Positions 39,816 to 49,500 of a stretch of DNA of 64,000 bases are shown piece after piece. A program made the translations under genes and the position numbers. Positions within the stretch are counted from its first letter, which is position 1. The number at the start of each line of letters is the position of its first letter. The notes beneath the pieces were generated by a model. The model was not told the DNA's origin, made no database searches, and was given only the letters and a program-made list of their open reading frames with translations. The stretch lies in contig CAYHVK010000018.1 of NCBI GenBank assembly GCA_964360255.1, forward strand, positions 1-64,000. The letters are read 5' to 3'. This stretch comes from CAYHVK01 sp964360255. GTDB taxonomy: Bacteria > Bdellovibrionota > Bdellovibrionia > Bdellovibrionales > UBA1609.

Positions 39816-41627
39816 ATGCAGCCAGAGTTTATACGTAATTTTTCGATCATCGCGCACATTGACCATGGTAAGTCGACTCTTGCTGATGCCCTTCTTTCTG
39901 AGACGGGCACGTTAAGTAAACGTGAAGAAAAGGCCCAGTTTCTTGATAACATGGATATCGAGCGCGAGCGCGGTATTACAATCAAGGCCCAAACTGTTCG
40001 GTTGCTCTATACCGCTAAAAACGGCAAAGAGTATCAGCTCAATCTCATCGATACGCCGGGACACGTGGATTTTGCTTACGAAGTTTCTCGCTCATTAGCA
40101 GCCTGTGAAGGAGCTTTACTTGTCGTCGACGCCAATCAAGGTGTTGAGGCGCAAACTCTCGCCAACGTCTATTTAGCTCTAGAAAATAATCTACATATTC
40201 AAGTCGTTTTGAACAAAATCGATTTGCCATCAGCTGACCCTGAAGGCGTTAAAAAACAAATTGAAGATTCAATTGGTCTTGAGACTGACAACGCTATTTT
40301 GGCGAGTGCTAAAGAGCGCATTGGTATTCGTGATATCCTTGAGGCTGTATGCGAAAGCTTTCCACCACCTAAAGCTGATCGCGAAAAGCCACTCAGAGCA
40401 CTTATTTTCGACTCGTGGTTTGACTCTTACCAGGGGGTTATCACGCTCTGCCGAATCGTAGACGGACGTGTTCGCAAAGGCGATCGCATTAAGTTTATGA
40501 GCAATGATCAAGAGTACGAAGTTCTTAAGCTCGGTGCATTTTCACCATTCCCACTCGAGTTCGAAGTTCTTGAGGCGGGTGAGGTGGGTTATCTTATCAG
40601 CGGCATTAAAACCATTCGTGATGTTCAAGTGGGCGATACCATCACCCATGTGAAGTCACAAAAATTTCAAGAAGCCACAGAGGCACTAGCAGGTTTCAAA
40701 AAAATTCAGCCCATGGTTTTCTCAGGGATTTTCCCGGTAGAATCTTCTGATTACGAAGACTTTAAAGATGCCTTGAGTAAACTTTGTCTCAATGATTCAA
40801 GTCTTGCATTCGAGCCAGAAAAATCAAACGCCCTTGGCTTCGGTTATCGCTGCGGCTTCCTCGGTCTTCTTCATATGGAAGTGGTGCAGGAGCGTCTCGA
40901 GCGTGAATTCAATTTAAATCTGATCTCGACAGCTCCATCAGTTGTTTACAAAATCTTTACGACCGACGGTAAGTCTTTCGACCTTGAAAATCCGTCAGGC
41001 CTCCCAGATCCTTCTAAAATCGATCGCCTCGAAGAGCCTTTTGTTAAAGTCACTCTCCATACGCCCACTGAATTTATCGGAGCCTTAATCAAGCTCTGTG
41101 AAGATCGTCGTGGCACGCAGATTAAAATGGAGTATGTGACCGAGAAGAAAGTGATTATTGAGTACAAACTTCCGCTGAACGAAATTGTTATGGACTTCTA
41201 TGATCGCTTAAAATCAATTTCAAAAGGTTATGCTTCTATGGAGTATGAACTGATGAATTTTGAGCCAGCCGATTTGGTGCGTCTTGATATTCTGCTCAAC
41301 GCTGAGCCTGTTGATGCGCTTTCTATTATTGTTCACCGCTCGAAAGCAGATATTCGTGGCCGCCAATTGTGCGCCAAGCTAAAAGAGCTAATTCCGCGCC
41401 AGCAGTACCAGGTCAACATTCAAGCCGCTATTGGCTCTAAAATTGTCGCCCGCGAAACCTTAGGCGCTATACGAAAAGACGTGACAGCGAAATGTTACGG
41501 CGGTGATATATCCCGTAAGAGAAAACTTCTTGAGAAGCAAAAAGAAGGTAAGAAGCGCATGAAGCAAGTCGGAAGCGTAGATGTTCCGCAAGAGGCTTTC
41601 TTGGCTATCCTTAAGATCGACGATTGA
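39816..41627 (+). CDS. lepA: Elongation factor 4 (LepA) GTPase
   Basis: This is a 603-residue translational GTPase related to EF-G that acts on ribosomes in assembly and stress. G1 AHIDHGKSTLAD, the ERERGITIKAQ switch, G3 DTPGHVDF and G4 NKIDLPSA are present, followed by EF-G-like domains II, III and V and the LepA-specific C-terminal domain (IPRQQYQVNIQAAIGSKIVARE, KCYGGDISRKRKLLEKQKEGKKRMK). In many bacteria lepA precedes lepB, as here, where three signal peptidase genes follow. An ATG right after the metK operon gap is the only reasonable start. Confidence 0.98.
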   Translation: MQPEFIRNFSIIAHIDHGKSTLADALLSETGTLSKREEKAQFLDNMDIERERGITIKAQTVRLLYTAKNGKEYQLNLIDTPGHVDFAYEVSRSLAACEGALLVVDANQGVEAQTLANVYLALENNLHIQVVLNKIDLPSADPEGVKKQIEDSIGLETDNAILASAKERIGIRDILEAVCESFPPPKADREKPLRALIFDSWFDSYQGVITLCRIVDGRVRKGDRIKFMSNDQEYEVLKLGAFSPFPLEFEVLEAGEVGYLISGIKTIRDVQVGDTITHVKSQKFQEATEALAGFKKIQPMVFSGIFPVESSDYEDFKDALSKLCLNDSSLAFEPEKSNALGFGYRCGFLGLLHMEVVQERLEREFNLNLISTAPSVVYKIFTTDGKSFDLENPSGLPDPSKIDRLEEPFVKVTLHTPTEFIGALIKLCEDRRGTQIKMEYVTEKKVIIEYKLPLNEIVMDFYDRLKSISKGYASMEYELMNFEPADLVRLDILLNAEPVDALSIIVHRSKADIRGRQLCAKLKELIPRQQYQVNIQAAIGSKIVARETLGAIRKDVTAKCYGGDISRKRKLLEKQKEGKKRMKQVGSVDVPQEAFLAILKIDD

Positions 41628-41649
41628 TTTTAATTTAAGGGAGTTCACG

Positions 41650-42402
41650 GTGAAATTTGACAGAAAGTTTTGGACAGAAGGACCGGGTTCGTTTGCTCTT
41701 GCTATCTTGATCGCCTTGACCATCCGCTGGGCCTTCATTGAAGCCTACGTGATTCCATCAGGGAGTATGCTTCCCACACTTCTTATTCATGATCATATTT
41801 TCGTTAATAAAATGGTTTACGGTGTGCGTATTCCGTTCACTGAAAAATGGCTTTTTAAGCTAAATGAACCTCAGCGTGGCGAAATCGTTGTTTTTAAATA
41901 CCCAGAAGACCCGAATATTTTCTTTATCAAACGTATCATTGGCGTTCCGGGCGATAAGATTGTGTATGAAAACGGCAATCTTTACATCAATGATGAGCTG
42001 ATCAATAAGTATCCGCCGCAAGATCATAAAGATGACATGGCTTGGCTTCGTGATGAAGACTTCCGCGAAGAAGGCCCCGGAGCATTAGGTCTCTTCACTC
42101 ATTGGGAAGAAAAAGTCGGAGATAGCACTTTCAGCATTTTAAACTTAAAGGGCAAAATTGGTGACAGTTTTGGTCCTTATCATGTTCCACCAGATCACTA
42201 TTTTGTGCTGGGTGATAACCGCGATAAATCAAAAGACAGTCGTTACTGGAGCGAGAGTGGACCCTATCTCTCGCGCGATCTTCTTGTGGGCCGCGCCATG
42301 TTTGTATGGCTCAGCTGTGAAGATACGCTCCCGGTCGTAAGCTTTCTCTGCAATCCACTGACGATTCGCTGGTCACGGTTCTTCCACTCAGTTCACGACT
42401 GA
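41650..42402 (+). CDS. lepB: Signal peptidase I (first of three)
   Basis: This is a 250-residue inner-membrane serine/lysine protease removing Sec/Tat signal peptides. GTG 41650 has SD AAGGGAG; the longer frame from 41581 runs back into lepA. One N-terminal membrane segment (FALAILIALTIRWAFIEAYVIPSG) leads into the catalytic Ser in PSGSMLPTL, the Lys in FIKRIIGVPGDKI and the box GDNRDKSKDSRYW. It is the closest of the three to canonical LepB and sits directly after lepA, a classical pairing. Confidence 0.95.
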   Translation: MKFDRKFWTEGPGSFALAILIALTIRWAFIEAYVIPSGSMLPTLLIHDHIFVNKMVYGVRIPFTEKWLFKLNEPQRGEIVVFKYPEDPNIFFIKRIIGVPGDKIVYENGNLYINDELINKYPPQDHKDDMAWLRDEDFREEGPGALGLFTHWEEKVGDSTFSILNLKGKIGDSFGPYHVPPDHYFVLGDNRDKSKDSRYWSESGPYLSRDLLVGRAMFVWLSCEDTLPVVSFLCNPLTIRWSRFFHSVHD

Positions 42403-42411
42403 AAGTAAGTC

Positions 42412-43128
42412 ATGGTAACAGAATCTAAAAAAGCAACGGCGATGGGCAGCTTAGGGCTGTTCGCGCTGGCTCTTTTTATATTCTTATCTCTACGCTGGGC
42501 TGTGCTTGAGCCTTTTATTATTCCTTCGGGCAGTATGATTCCTTCGCTTCTCATTCATGATCACATTGGTGTGGCGAAATGGTCTTTTGGTCTTCGCGTG
42601 CCGTTCAGTCAAAAGTGGCTAACGGGGCCTTATACTCCAGAAAGATTTGATGTGGTTGTGTTTAAGTCGGTTGAAAACCCCGATATGTATATGATCAAGC
42701 GGGTGATTGGTTTGCCTGGTGATCATATTCAAATCACAAAACAAGGGGGGCTTGTTATTAACGACATCGAAATTCCCCGTAAAAAATTAGAAGAGTTTAC
42801 TCGTCCTGAAGAAGATCTCGAAATTTCGCCTGATCAGCTGGACTTTTACTTAGAAGGCGAAAAAAAAGAGCATGTTGTCATGCAAAGGCGTGCGGCTTTT
42901 CGTTGGGAAGTTCAAGCCTATGATGTGCCTGAGGGAAAGCTTTTAATGATGGGTGATAACCGTGATGCATCCCATGATGGTCGTTATTGGGGTTATCTTC
43001 CTCTTGAAAATTTGGTGGGTAAGGCTTTGTTTATTTGGCTCAGTTGTACTGAGACAATTTCTGTAACACAAAATCTTTGCGACCCTAATTTCATTCGTTG
43101 GCAACGGATCTTTTCTCCGATTCAATGA
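42412..43128 (+). CDS. Signal peptidase I (second of three)
   Basis: This is a 238-residue paralogue, 9 nt downstream of the first. One membrane helix (GLFALALFIFLSLRWAVLEPFIIPSG), catalytic Ser in PSGSMIPSL, Lys in YMIKRVIGLPGDHI, and GDNRDASHDGRYWG. It is shorter in the middle region and differs in substrate-cleft segments, suggesting separate specificity. All catalytic residues are kept, so it is probably active. Confidence 0.92.
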   Translation: MVTESKKATAMGSLGLFALALFIFLSLRWAVLEPFIIPSGSMIPSLLIHDHIGVAKWSFGLRVPFSQKWLTGPYTPERFDVVVFKSVENPDMYMIKRVIGLPGDHIQITKQGGLVINDIEIPRKKLEEFTRPEEDLEISPDQLDFYLEGEKKEHVVMQRRAAFRWEVQAYDVPEGKLLMMGDNRDASHDGRYWGYLPLENLVGKALFIWLSCTETISVTQNLCDPNFIRWQRIFSPIQ

Positions 43129-43132
43129 TTCA

Positions 43133-43867
43133 ATGAGGGCCATGAATCGTGATTTTCAGAGCTTAGTTAAGCGTATATTAAGAGATTATGCCGAAACGCT
43201 ATTTTTAGCGTTAATGCTGGCGTTACTTCTTCGATTTTTCGTTATTTCAGCCTATCGAATTTCGAATCCTTCGATGGTGCCTGCGCTTCGAGTGGGAGAT
43301 TTTATTCTCGGCTTTAAGTTGTCTTATGGCTTCAATGTCCCATTTACGAGTAAAAAAGTGGGCCGTCCTCGTCCGCAAAGAAATGAAGTGCTGATTTTTA
43401 AATGTCCGAGCGAGCTTTCAAAAAGCTGTATAAAGCGAGTCATCGGCATTCCTGGTGATCGCATTCAAATTTCTAAAAAGAAACTAATTATCAATAATAA
43501 GGTGGCACGGTACGAAAAAGTACCTAACGAGATCACTAACGAAGTGGTTAAAGACCTGATTCAGCCCCCTAAAGAGCGGGTGATTCTCAAAGAAACCTCG
43601 TTGGGTGTGTCTCGCCGCATCTTTTTGTCCTCAGCTGACCTTGATGAAGCTTATGGGCCACTTGTTGTGCCTCCTGGCCATATTTTTGTCCTTTCTGACA
43701 ACCGGGATGATAAAGAAGACTCTAGAAAATGGGGAGTTGTGCCAATTTCCCTGATTGAAGCTAAAGCGGTAGGGGTCTGGTTCTCAATAGATTGGAGCCC
43801 CACATTAAAAAAGTCGGGGGGCGCCCCCAGAATTCGATTTGAGAGATTCTTTGAGGCGGTTCGTTAA
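43133..43867 (+). CDS. Signal peptidase I, divergent (third of three)
   Basis: This is a 244-residue paralogue starting at ATG 43133 or ATG 43142. One membrane segment (TLFLALMLALLLRFFVISAYRIS) precedes SNPSMVPAL, where the usual P-S-G-S-M is altered but the catalytic Ser-Met is kept, then Lys in CIKRVIGIPGDRI and the box SDNRDDKEDSRKWG with Ser replacing the first Gly. It is the most divergent of the three, with a basic insertion between Lys and the final box. Probably active on a restricted substrate set. Confidence 0.88.
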   Translation: MRAMNRDFQSLVKRILRDYAETLFLALMLALLLRFFVISAYRISNPSMVPALRVGDFILGFKLSYGFNVPFTSKKVGRPRPQRNEVLIFKCPSELSKSCIKRVIGIPGDRIQISKKKLIINNKVARYEKVPNEITNEVVKDLIQPPKERVILKETSLGVSRRIFLSSADLDEAYGPLVVPPGHIFVLSDNRDDKEDSRKWGVVPISLIEAKAVGVWFSIDWSPTLKKSGGAPRIRFERFFEAVR

Positions 43868-43909
43868 ACTGTTGCCTAGAGGGAAGGGCGCAAGCTAAAT
43901 TATTTCCCA

Positions 43910-44842
43910 ATGTCCCTTCTTGGTCGATCTTTCATTCGTTCTGCAGACTTATCTGGCGAAAGAATTCATTCTTTTTTTGATTATGTTTCTGAATTAAAAA
44001 ATGAGTTCAATAAGCACGGAAATTTCGACCGTCTCGTTCAAAAAGATCACAAAAAAGTTATCGCTCTCTTGTTTTTTGAACCTAGCACACGGACGCGCTT
44101 TAGTTTCGAAATTGCAGCTAAACGTTTAGGTATGTCCACAACAACTCTCGATTCAGCGGCTAGTACAAGCCTCACTAAAGGTGAAACGCTAATTGATACG
44201 ATTTATAATATTTGTGCGATGAAACCTGATGCTCTTGTTATTCGTCATTCTGGCAATAAAGAAGTGAATGAGTGCCTGCGTGACTTAAAAATTCCAGTGA
44301 TCAATGCGGGTGATGGTACAGATGAACATCCCACTCAGGCGCTTCTTGATGCCTATACAATTCGCTCTCGCATGCCGCTTCAAAAGGCGAAAATACTTTT
44401 CGTGGGGGATATACGCCACAGCCGCGTGGCGCACTCAGATCGTCGGTTATTTGAGCGTTTAGGTTTAGAGGTCGGTTTTTGCTCACCTGAGTCTTTGGCT
44501 CCAGTTGAGCAAGAGTGGTCTCGGGCTCGTGATTTTAAAACTTTGAATGAAGGTCTTGAGTGGTGCGATGTGGTCATGGGCTTGCGCCTTCAACAAGAGC
44601 GCTACTCTGGCGAAGAGTATATTGATTTGAATTCTTATATTCAAAGTTACCGACTCGATTATAATTCTCTACAATCACTCAAGCCCAAGGGCTTGATAAT
44701 GCATCCGGGTCCGTTTGTGCCTGAAGTTGATCTTTCATCTGATGTTTTGAAAGATCCTCGCTGCGTAATTCATGAGCAGGTTGAAAATGGTGTGTACGTA
44801 AGAATGGCATTATTAAGTGAAATTTTAGGGTTACGTAAATGA
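43910..44842 (+). CDS. pyrB: Aspartate carbamoyltransferase, catalytic subunit
   Basis: The enzyme joins carbamoyl phosphate to aspartate in pyrimidine synthesis. The protein is 310 residues. Carbamoyl-phosphate site FFEPSTRTRFSFEIAAKRLG, the loop ASTSLTKGETLIDT, and HPTQALLDAYTI are canonical, followed by an aspartate-site region GLRLQQERY and HPGPFVPEVDL. No pyrI regulatory gene is adjacent, so it may be unregulated by that route. It overlaps carA by 4 nt (ATGA), opening a pyrB-carA-X-carB unit. Confidence 0.97.
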   Translation: MSLLGRSFIRSADLSGERIHSFFDYVSELKNEFNKHGNFDRLVQKDHKKVIALLFFEPSTRTRFSFEIAAKRLGMSTTTLDSAASTSLTKGETLIDTIYNICAMKPDALVIRHSGNKEVNECLRDLKIPVINAGDGTDEHPTQALLDAYTIRSRMPLQKAKILFVGDIRHSRVAHSDRRLFERLGLEVGFCSPESLAPVEQEWSRARDFKTLNEGLEWCDVVMGLRLQQERYSGEEYIDLNSYIQSYRLDYNSLQSLKPKGLIMHPGPFVPEVDLSSDVLKDPRCVIHEQVENGVYVRMALLSEILGLRK

Positions 44843-45909
44843 ATCAAAAATCTTCACTCTATTTAGAATCAGGCGAGATCTTCACGGGCCAAATGGTGGC
44901 CGGTGAGCCGAAGGCCGGCGAAGTCGTATTCAATACGTCGCACTCAGGTTATGAAGAGATGGCGACGGATCCTTCTTACTATTCACAAATTTTAGTTACT
45001 ACAGCTTCTCAGCAAGGTAACTACGGCGTTGATGATGAAGTTTGGGAGTCTCGTAAAATTTGGATTCGCGGTTTCGTTTGCCTCGAAGTGCAAAACTCTT
45101 CTCGGGAGCGATCATGGCTCGAGCGTCTCGATCAAGGCAAAGTCCCGTTAATAACTGAGGTGGATACTAGGCAGCTAGTTTTACACTTGCGCTCAAATGG
45201 CACCCCTTGGGGGGCCATTATTGATTCTGTTGATGCTAAAGTTGTAAAAGAAAAAGCTCAACAATTGATAAAAAAAGCGAAAAGCGGCCCGGCTGACTGG
45301 ACAGCGTTAGTAAGTTCAGAAAAGCCATATGAGATTCAGGGACATAACGAAAACGGCCCGAAAATCGCACTCCTAGATTTTGGCTCAAAAGAAAATATTA
45401 TTCGCGAGCTTCGTAAACGCGCTCAACTCATAAAAATTTTTCCGTCATCATCGACAAGTTCAGAAATCAAAGCCTGGAACCCAGACGGAATTTTACTCTC
45501 CAACGGCCCGGGCGATCCGGCCTTAGTCAATCCTGGTATTCAAACTGTTCGTGAGCTTTTAGGTTGGCGTTTTATTTTTGGTATTTGTATGGGGCACCAA
45601 GTTTTGGGTCTCGCTCTGGGCGGGAAAACTTATAAGTTGAAGTTCGGACATCGCGGAAGCAACCATCCTATTCGCGACACACTTGTAAATCGTGTTTATA
45701 TGACAAGCCAAAATCACGGTTACAATGTTGATATAGAGAGTTTGGGCGATAAAGTTCAGGTGACCCACACCAATCTGAATGACAATACAATCGCCGGTAT
45801 GATTTCAACTCAAAATAAATGTATGAGTGTTCAATTCCATCCTGAGAGTCATCCGGGCCCTCATGATTCGGTAGAGCTATTTGATTATTTTATGCGGCAG
45901 TTGGTATGA
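44839..45909 (+). CDS. carA: Carbamoyl-phosphate synthase small (glutaminase) subunit
   Basis: This is a 356-residue subunit that hydrolyses glutamine and passes ammonia to CarB. N-terminal domain: YLESGEIFTGQMVAG, VVFNTSHSGYEEMATDPSYYSQILV. Glutaminase domain (~170-356): SNGPGDPALVNPGIQ, the nucleophile Cys in GICMGHQVLGLALGG, KFGHRGSNHPI, and the His/Glu pair in QFHPESHPGPHDS. Start and end both overlap neighbours (ATGA/ATGA), tying it to pyrB and to the unknown gene downstream. Confidence 0.97.
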   Translation: MNQKSSLYLESGEIFTGQMVAGEPKAGEVVFNTSHSGYEEMATDPSYYSQILVTTASQQGNYGVDDEVWESRKIWIRGFVCLEVQNSSRERSWLERLDQGKVPLITEVDTRQLVLHLRSNGTPWGAIIDSVDAKVVKEKAQQLIKKAKSGPADWTALVSSEKPYEIQGHNENGPKIALLDFGSKENIIRELRKRAQLIKIFPSSSTSSEIKAWNPDGILLSNGPGDPALVNPGIQTVRELLGWRFIFGICMGHQVLGLALGGKTYKLKFGHRGSNHPIRDTLVNRVYMTSQNHGYNVDIESLGDKVQVTHTNLNDNTIAGMISTQNKCMSVQFHPESHPGPHDSVELFDYFMRQLV

Positions 45910-46565
45910 CGATATACACAGATTTAACAGAAAAATTAATGCAGTTTTACACAAGCGGCTCGTATCACGAAGAAGCTGTTAAAGCTAAGATACAGTTTAA
46001 CGAATATGCGGGCGTGTTTGATGAGGCGGCTTCAAACTTTGAGCAAAAACTAGCTCAGTTTGTGGACTGGTATCTCTTTACGCGTCCACTTCGCCAGTTT
46101 GGACTTTCTCCGATTGCTCTTCAGGCTGAACGTGAAGTGATGCCAATGAGTGAAGAAGAGAAGCCTTACATTCAAAACTTAGCCAATAATCGTCACAGTC
46201 TTTTTGAATTCCTTAAAATCTCGCGCGATGACCTGCATGTGCGTGATTTATTTTCTGATTACAAACTTGTGATCAAGAAATCACCTGTTGTACATGGTTT
46301 TGATGAGAATGAGCCTTTCGAGGGGCGACTCATTCCGCACGGTGATTCATTTATTTTTGCTTCAGCTTTCTGTTTTCACCCAAAAGAATCAGTTAAGTTT
46401 ATTCTTCAAGAAGTGAAAAAAGTGAAGAAGGTGGGCGACGACGAACGACCAAAAAGCCGCGAAGAACTATTGATCCGTCTTTTCAGAATGCGCCATAAGT
46501 ACGAACAGTATCCACATGTGGCCATTGATGAAATTTACACTAACGAGCCAAGGATGAAATTTTAA
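45906..46565 (+). CDS. Unrecognised protein encoded between carA and carB
   Basis: This is a 219-residue soluble protein with no signal peptide or membrane segment. It has an N-terminal helical half with aromatic-rich segments (FVDWYLFTRPLRQFGLSPIALQ) and a C-terminal half with PFEGRLIPHGDSFIFASAFCFHPKESVKFILQEVKKVKKV and RLFRMRHKYEQYPHVAIDEIY. I recognise no domain. Overlaps of 4 nt with carA and 1 nt with carB (TAATG) force co-translation. It might act in carbamoyl-phosphate handling or simply ride along; its position suggests but does not prove a link. Confidence 0.85.
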   Translation: MTIYTDLTEKLMQFYTSGSYHEEAVKAKIQFNEYAGVFDEAASNFEQKLAQFVDWYLFTRPLRQFGLSPIALQAEREVMPMSEEEKPYIQNLANNRHSLFEFLKISRDDLHVRDLFSDYKLVIKKSPVVHGFDENEPFEGRLIPHGDSFIFASAFCFHPKESVKFILQEVKKVKKVGDDERPKSREELLIRLFRMRHKYEQYPHVAIDEIYTNEPRMKF

Positions 46566-49500
46566 TGCCTAGACATCAGCATTTAAAGAAAGTCGTCATT
46601 ATCGGAAGCGGCCCTATTGTTATTGGGCAGGCTTGTGAATTTGACTACTCGGGCACACAAGCCTGCAAAGCGCTGATGAAAGAGGGGCTCGAAGTTATTT
46701 TAATCAACTCAAACCCAGCCACAATCATGACTGATCCTGAAGTGGCAACGCGAGTTTATATTGAGCCACTCAAAGCTGAGTACGTCCGTAAAATTTTAGA
46801 AAAAGAACGCCCTGATGCCATCATTCCTACATTAGGCGGTCAAACAGCATTAAATTTAGCTTTAGAGCTTGAGAGCTTAGGGATTCTAAAAGAACTCGGC
46901 ATTGAAATGTTGGGTGCTAACCCTGAGACCATTCGTAAAGCTGAAGATCGTGAGAAATTCTGCCGACTTCTTGATCAAGTCGGCGCCAAGTATCCACGCA
47001 GTCGTATGATTCGCAATTACGACGATGCAATGGCTTTGGCTGAAGAGTTTGGTTTGCCTCTTGTTCTGCGCCCAAATTTCACTTTGGGTGGCGGCGGTGG
47101 CGGTATTGCATACTCTCTTGAAGAGTATAAAACTAAAATGGCGACGGCCCTACATGAGAGTCCCACTTCAGAAGTTTTAGTTGAAGCCAGCATCTTAGGT
47201 TGGAAAGAATATGAGCTTGAAGTGATGCGCGATCGCAACGGCACTTTCGTTGTTATCTGTTCAATTGAAAATTTTGATCCATGCGGAGTTCATACTGGCG
47301 ACAGTATTACGGTGGCTCCGCAGCAGACTTTATCTGATCGCGAATATCAGGCGATGCGTGATGAAGCACGATTAATTATTGAAGCTGTCGGCGTTGAAAC
47401 GGGTGGAGCTAATATTCAGTTCGCTGTTCATCCAGAAACTAAAGAACGCGTAGTTATTGAGATGAATCCGCGCGTGAGCCGCTCCTCTGCACTTGCGAGT
47501 AAGGCAACGGGATTCCCAATCGCTAAGATTGCGGCTTTACTTTCAGTGGGCTACACGCTTGATGAAATTAGAAATGATATTACCGGCTCGACACCTTCAT
47601 GTTACGAACCTGCCCTTGATTATGTCGTAACTAAAATCCCTCGCTTTGCTTTTGAAAAATTCGCAGGCTCGAAAGATTCTCTCACGACACAAATGAAGAG
47701 CGTGGGCGAGTCTATGGGGATTGGCCGTACTTTCAAAGAATCTTTGGTTAAAGCACTGGTTTCTCTTGAAAAAGATCCTCGTGGCTTTTATCCCGTGCAA
47801 TTTTCAGAAACGTTAGTTTGTACGCCGAATAGCGATCGCATTTATCATATTGCACAAGGTTTCCGTGAAGGCATTTCAGTTGATCAGATGGTGAAATGGA
47901 CACAAATTCACCCCTGGTTTTTAGAACAACTGAAAACTATTATTGATTATGAGGCCGAAATTAAAGCCGCGCCTCAGTTATCTTACGAGGTTCTACAGAG
48001 GGCGAAGAGACTCGGTTTGCCTGATGCTTTAATTGCAGATTTGCGTGGTCTTACAGTTGAAGATGTTCGCTCACTACGTAAGGGCTTCAAGCTGGTACCG
48101 GCTTACTTCCAAGTCGATACTTGTGCCGGAGAATTCCAGTCGAGTACGCCTTATTACTATTCGACTTATTGGTATCAAGGTGAGCGCGCCGAGCGCTCAA
48201 AGTTCGCGAATCCAACCATTGCACTTCTTGGTAGCGGGCCTAACCGCATTGGTCAGGGCATTGAGTTTGATTACAGCTGCGTCAGAAGTGTAAAGCGCTT
48301 TCAAAAAGAAGGCTATCGCGTTGTTATGATCAACTCGAATCCTGAAACAGTTTCGACAGACTATGATACATCTGACGAGTTATTTTTTGAGCCTCTTGTT
48401 GAAGAGAACATTATTGAAATTCTTAATTACGTTCAGCCGAAAGGTTTTGTCGCTCAATTGGGTGGACAAACTCCAATCAGTTTAGCCCCTGAGCTTGAGC
48501 AAGCAGGCTTTAAACTTTTAGGTTCCCCATTAGAGGCCATTGATTTGGCTGAAGATCGCGCTCGATTTAATAAAATATGTGATGAACTCAGTTTTCAGAT
48601 TCCACGCTCTGGTATGGCCACTGATTTGAAAAGCGCGCTAGCCATTGCTGAGCGTGTTGGCTATCCGCTTCTCTGTCGCCCAAGTTATGTTTTGGGTGGT
48701 CGACGTATGGAGATTATTGAAAATGAACTTGAGCTGGAGAGTTACTTCCTCAGACATGGTCCATTTATCGGAGTTAAAACACCATGCTTGGTAGATGAGT
48801 TCTTAGATCGTGCCCTTGAGGTTGACGTAGATCTCGTTCGTGGCCCTAACTGGATGGTTGTAGGCGGTATTGTCGAGCATATTGAAGCTGCAGGAGTGCA
48901 TTCGGGCGATAGCATGGGCGTTATTCCTCCTCAGCGTTTGAAGCCTGAGACCAGCGAAAAAATTGAACAAATGAGCCGAGCTTTAGCTGAGCGTCTAGGG
49001 ATTTTAGGCTTTCTCAATCTGCAGCTCGCCATAAAAAATGACGAGATTTACATTCTAGAGGCCAACCCCCGCAGTTCGCGCAGCGTACCCTTTATTGCGA
49101 AAGCTACGGGTATTCCGTTAGTCGACTTAGGTGTGTTAGCCATTCTCGGTGTTGATAGTAAAAAAATTCCTGTTGCGAACTACAGTTGGCGTGATCTTGA
49201 TGCCGTTTGTGTAAAGGGAGTGGTCTTTCCGTTCAAAAAATTCTCTGAAGCTGATTCTATTCTTGGCCCAGAAATGAAATCCACTGGTGAATCTATGGGA
49301 CGTGGAGAGGATTATCCTGAAGCACTGCTTAAGGCCCTTGTATCAAGCCATTTAACTTTGCCATTAAAAGGTGAAGTTTTTTTATCTCTCCGTGATAAAG
49401 ATAAAGATCAAATGCTAGTTGTAGCGAAAGAATTGAACTCTATCGGGTACACATTCAGTGCGACCGGAGGTACGGCTCAGTTTTTACAAGATGCTGGCGT

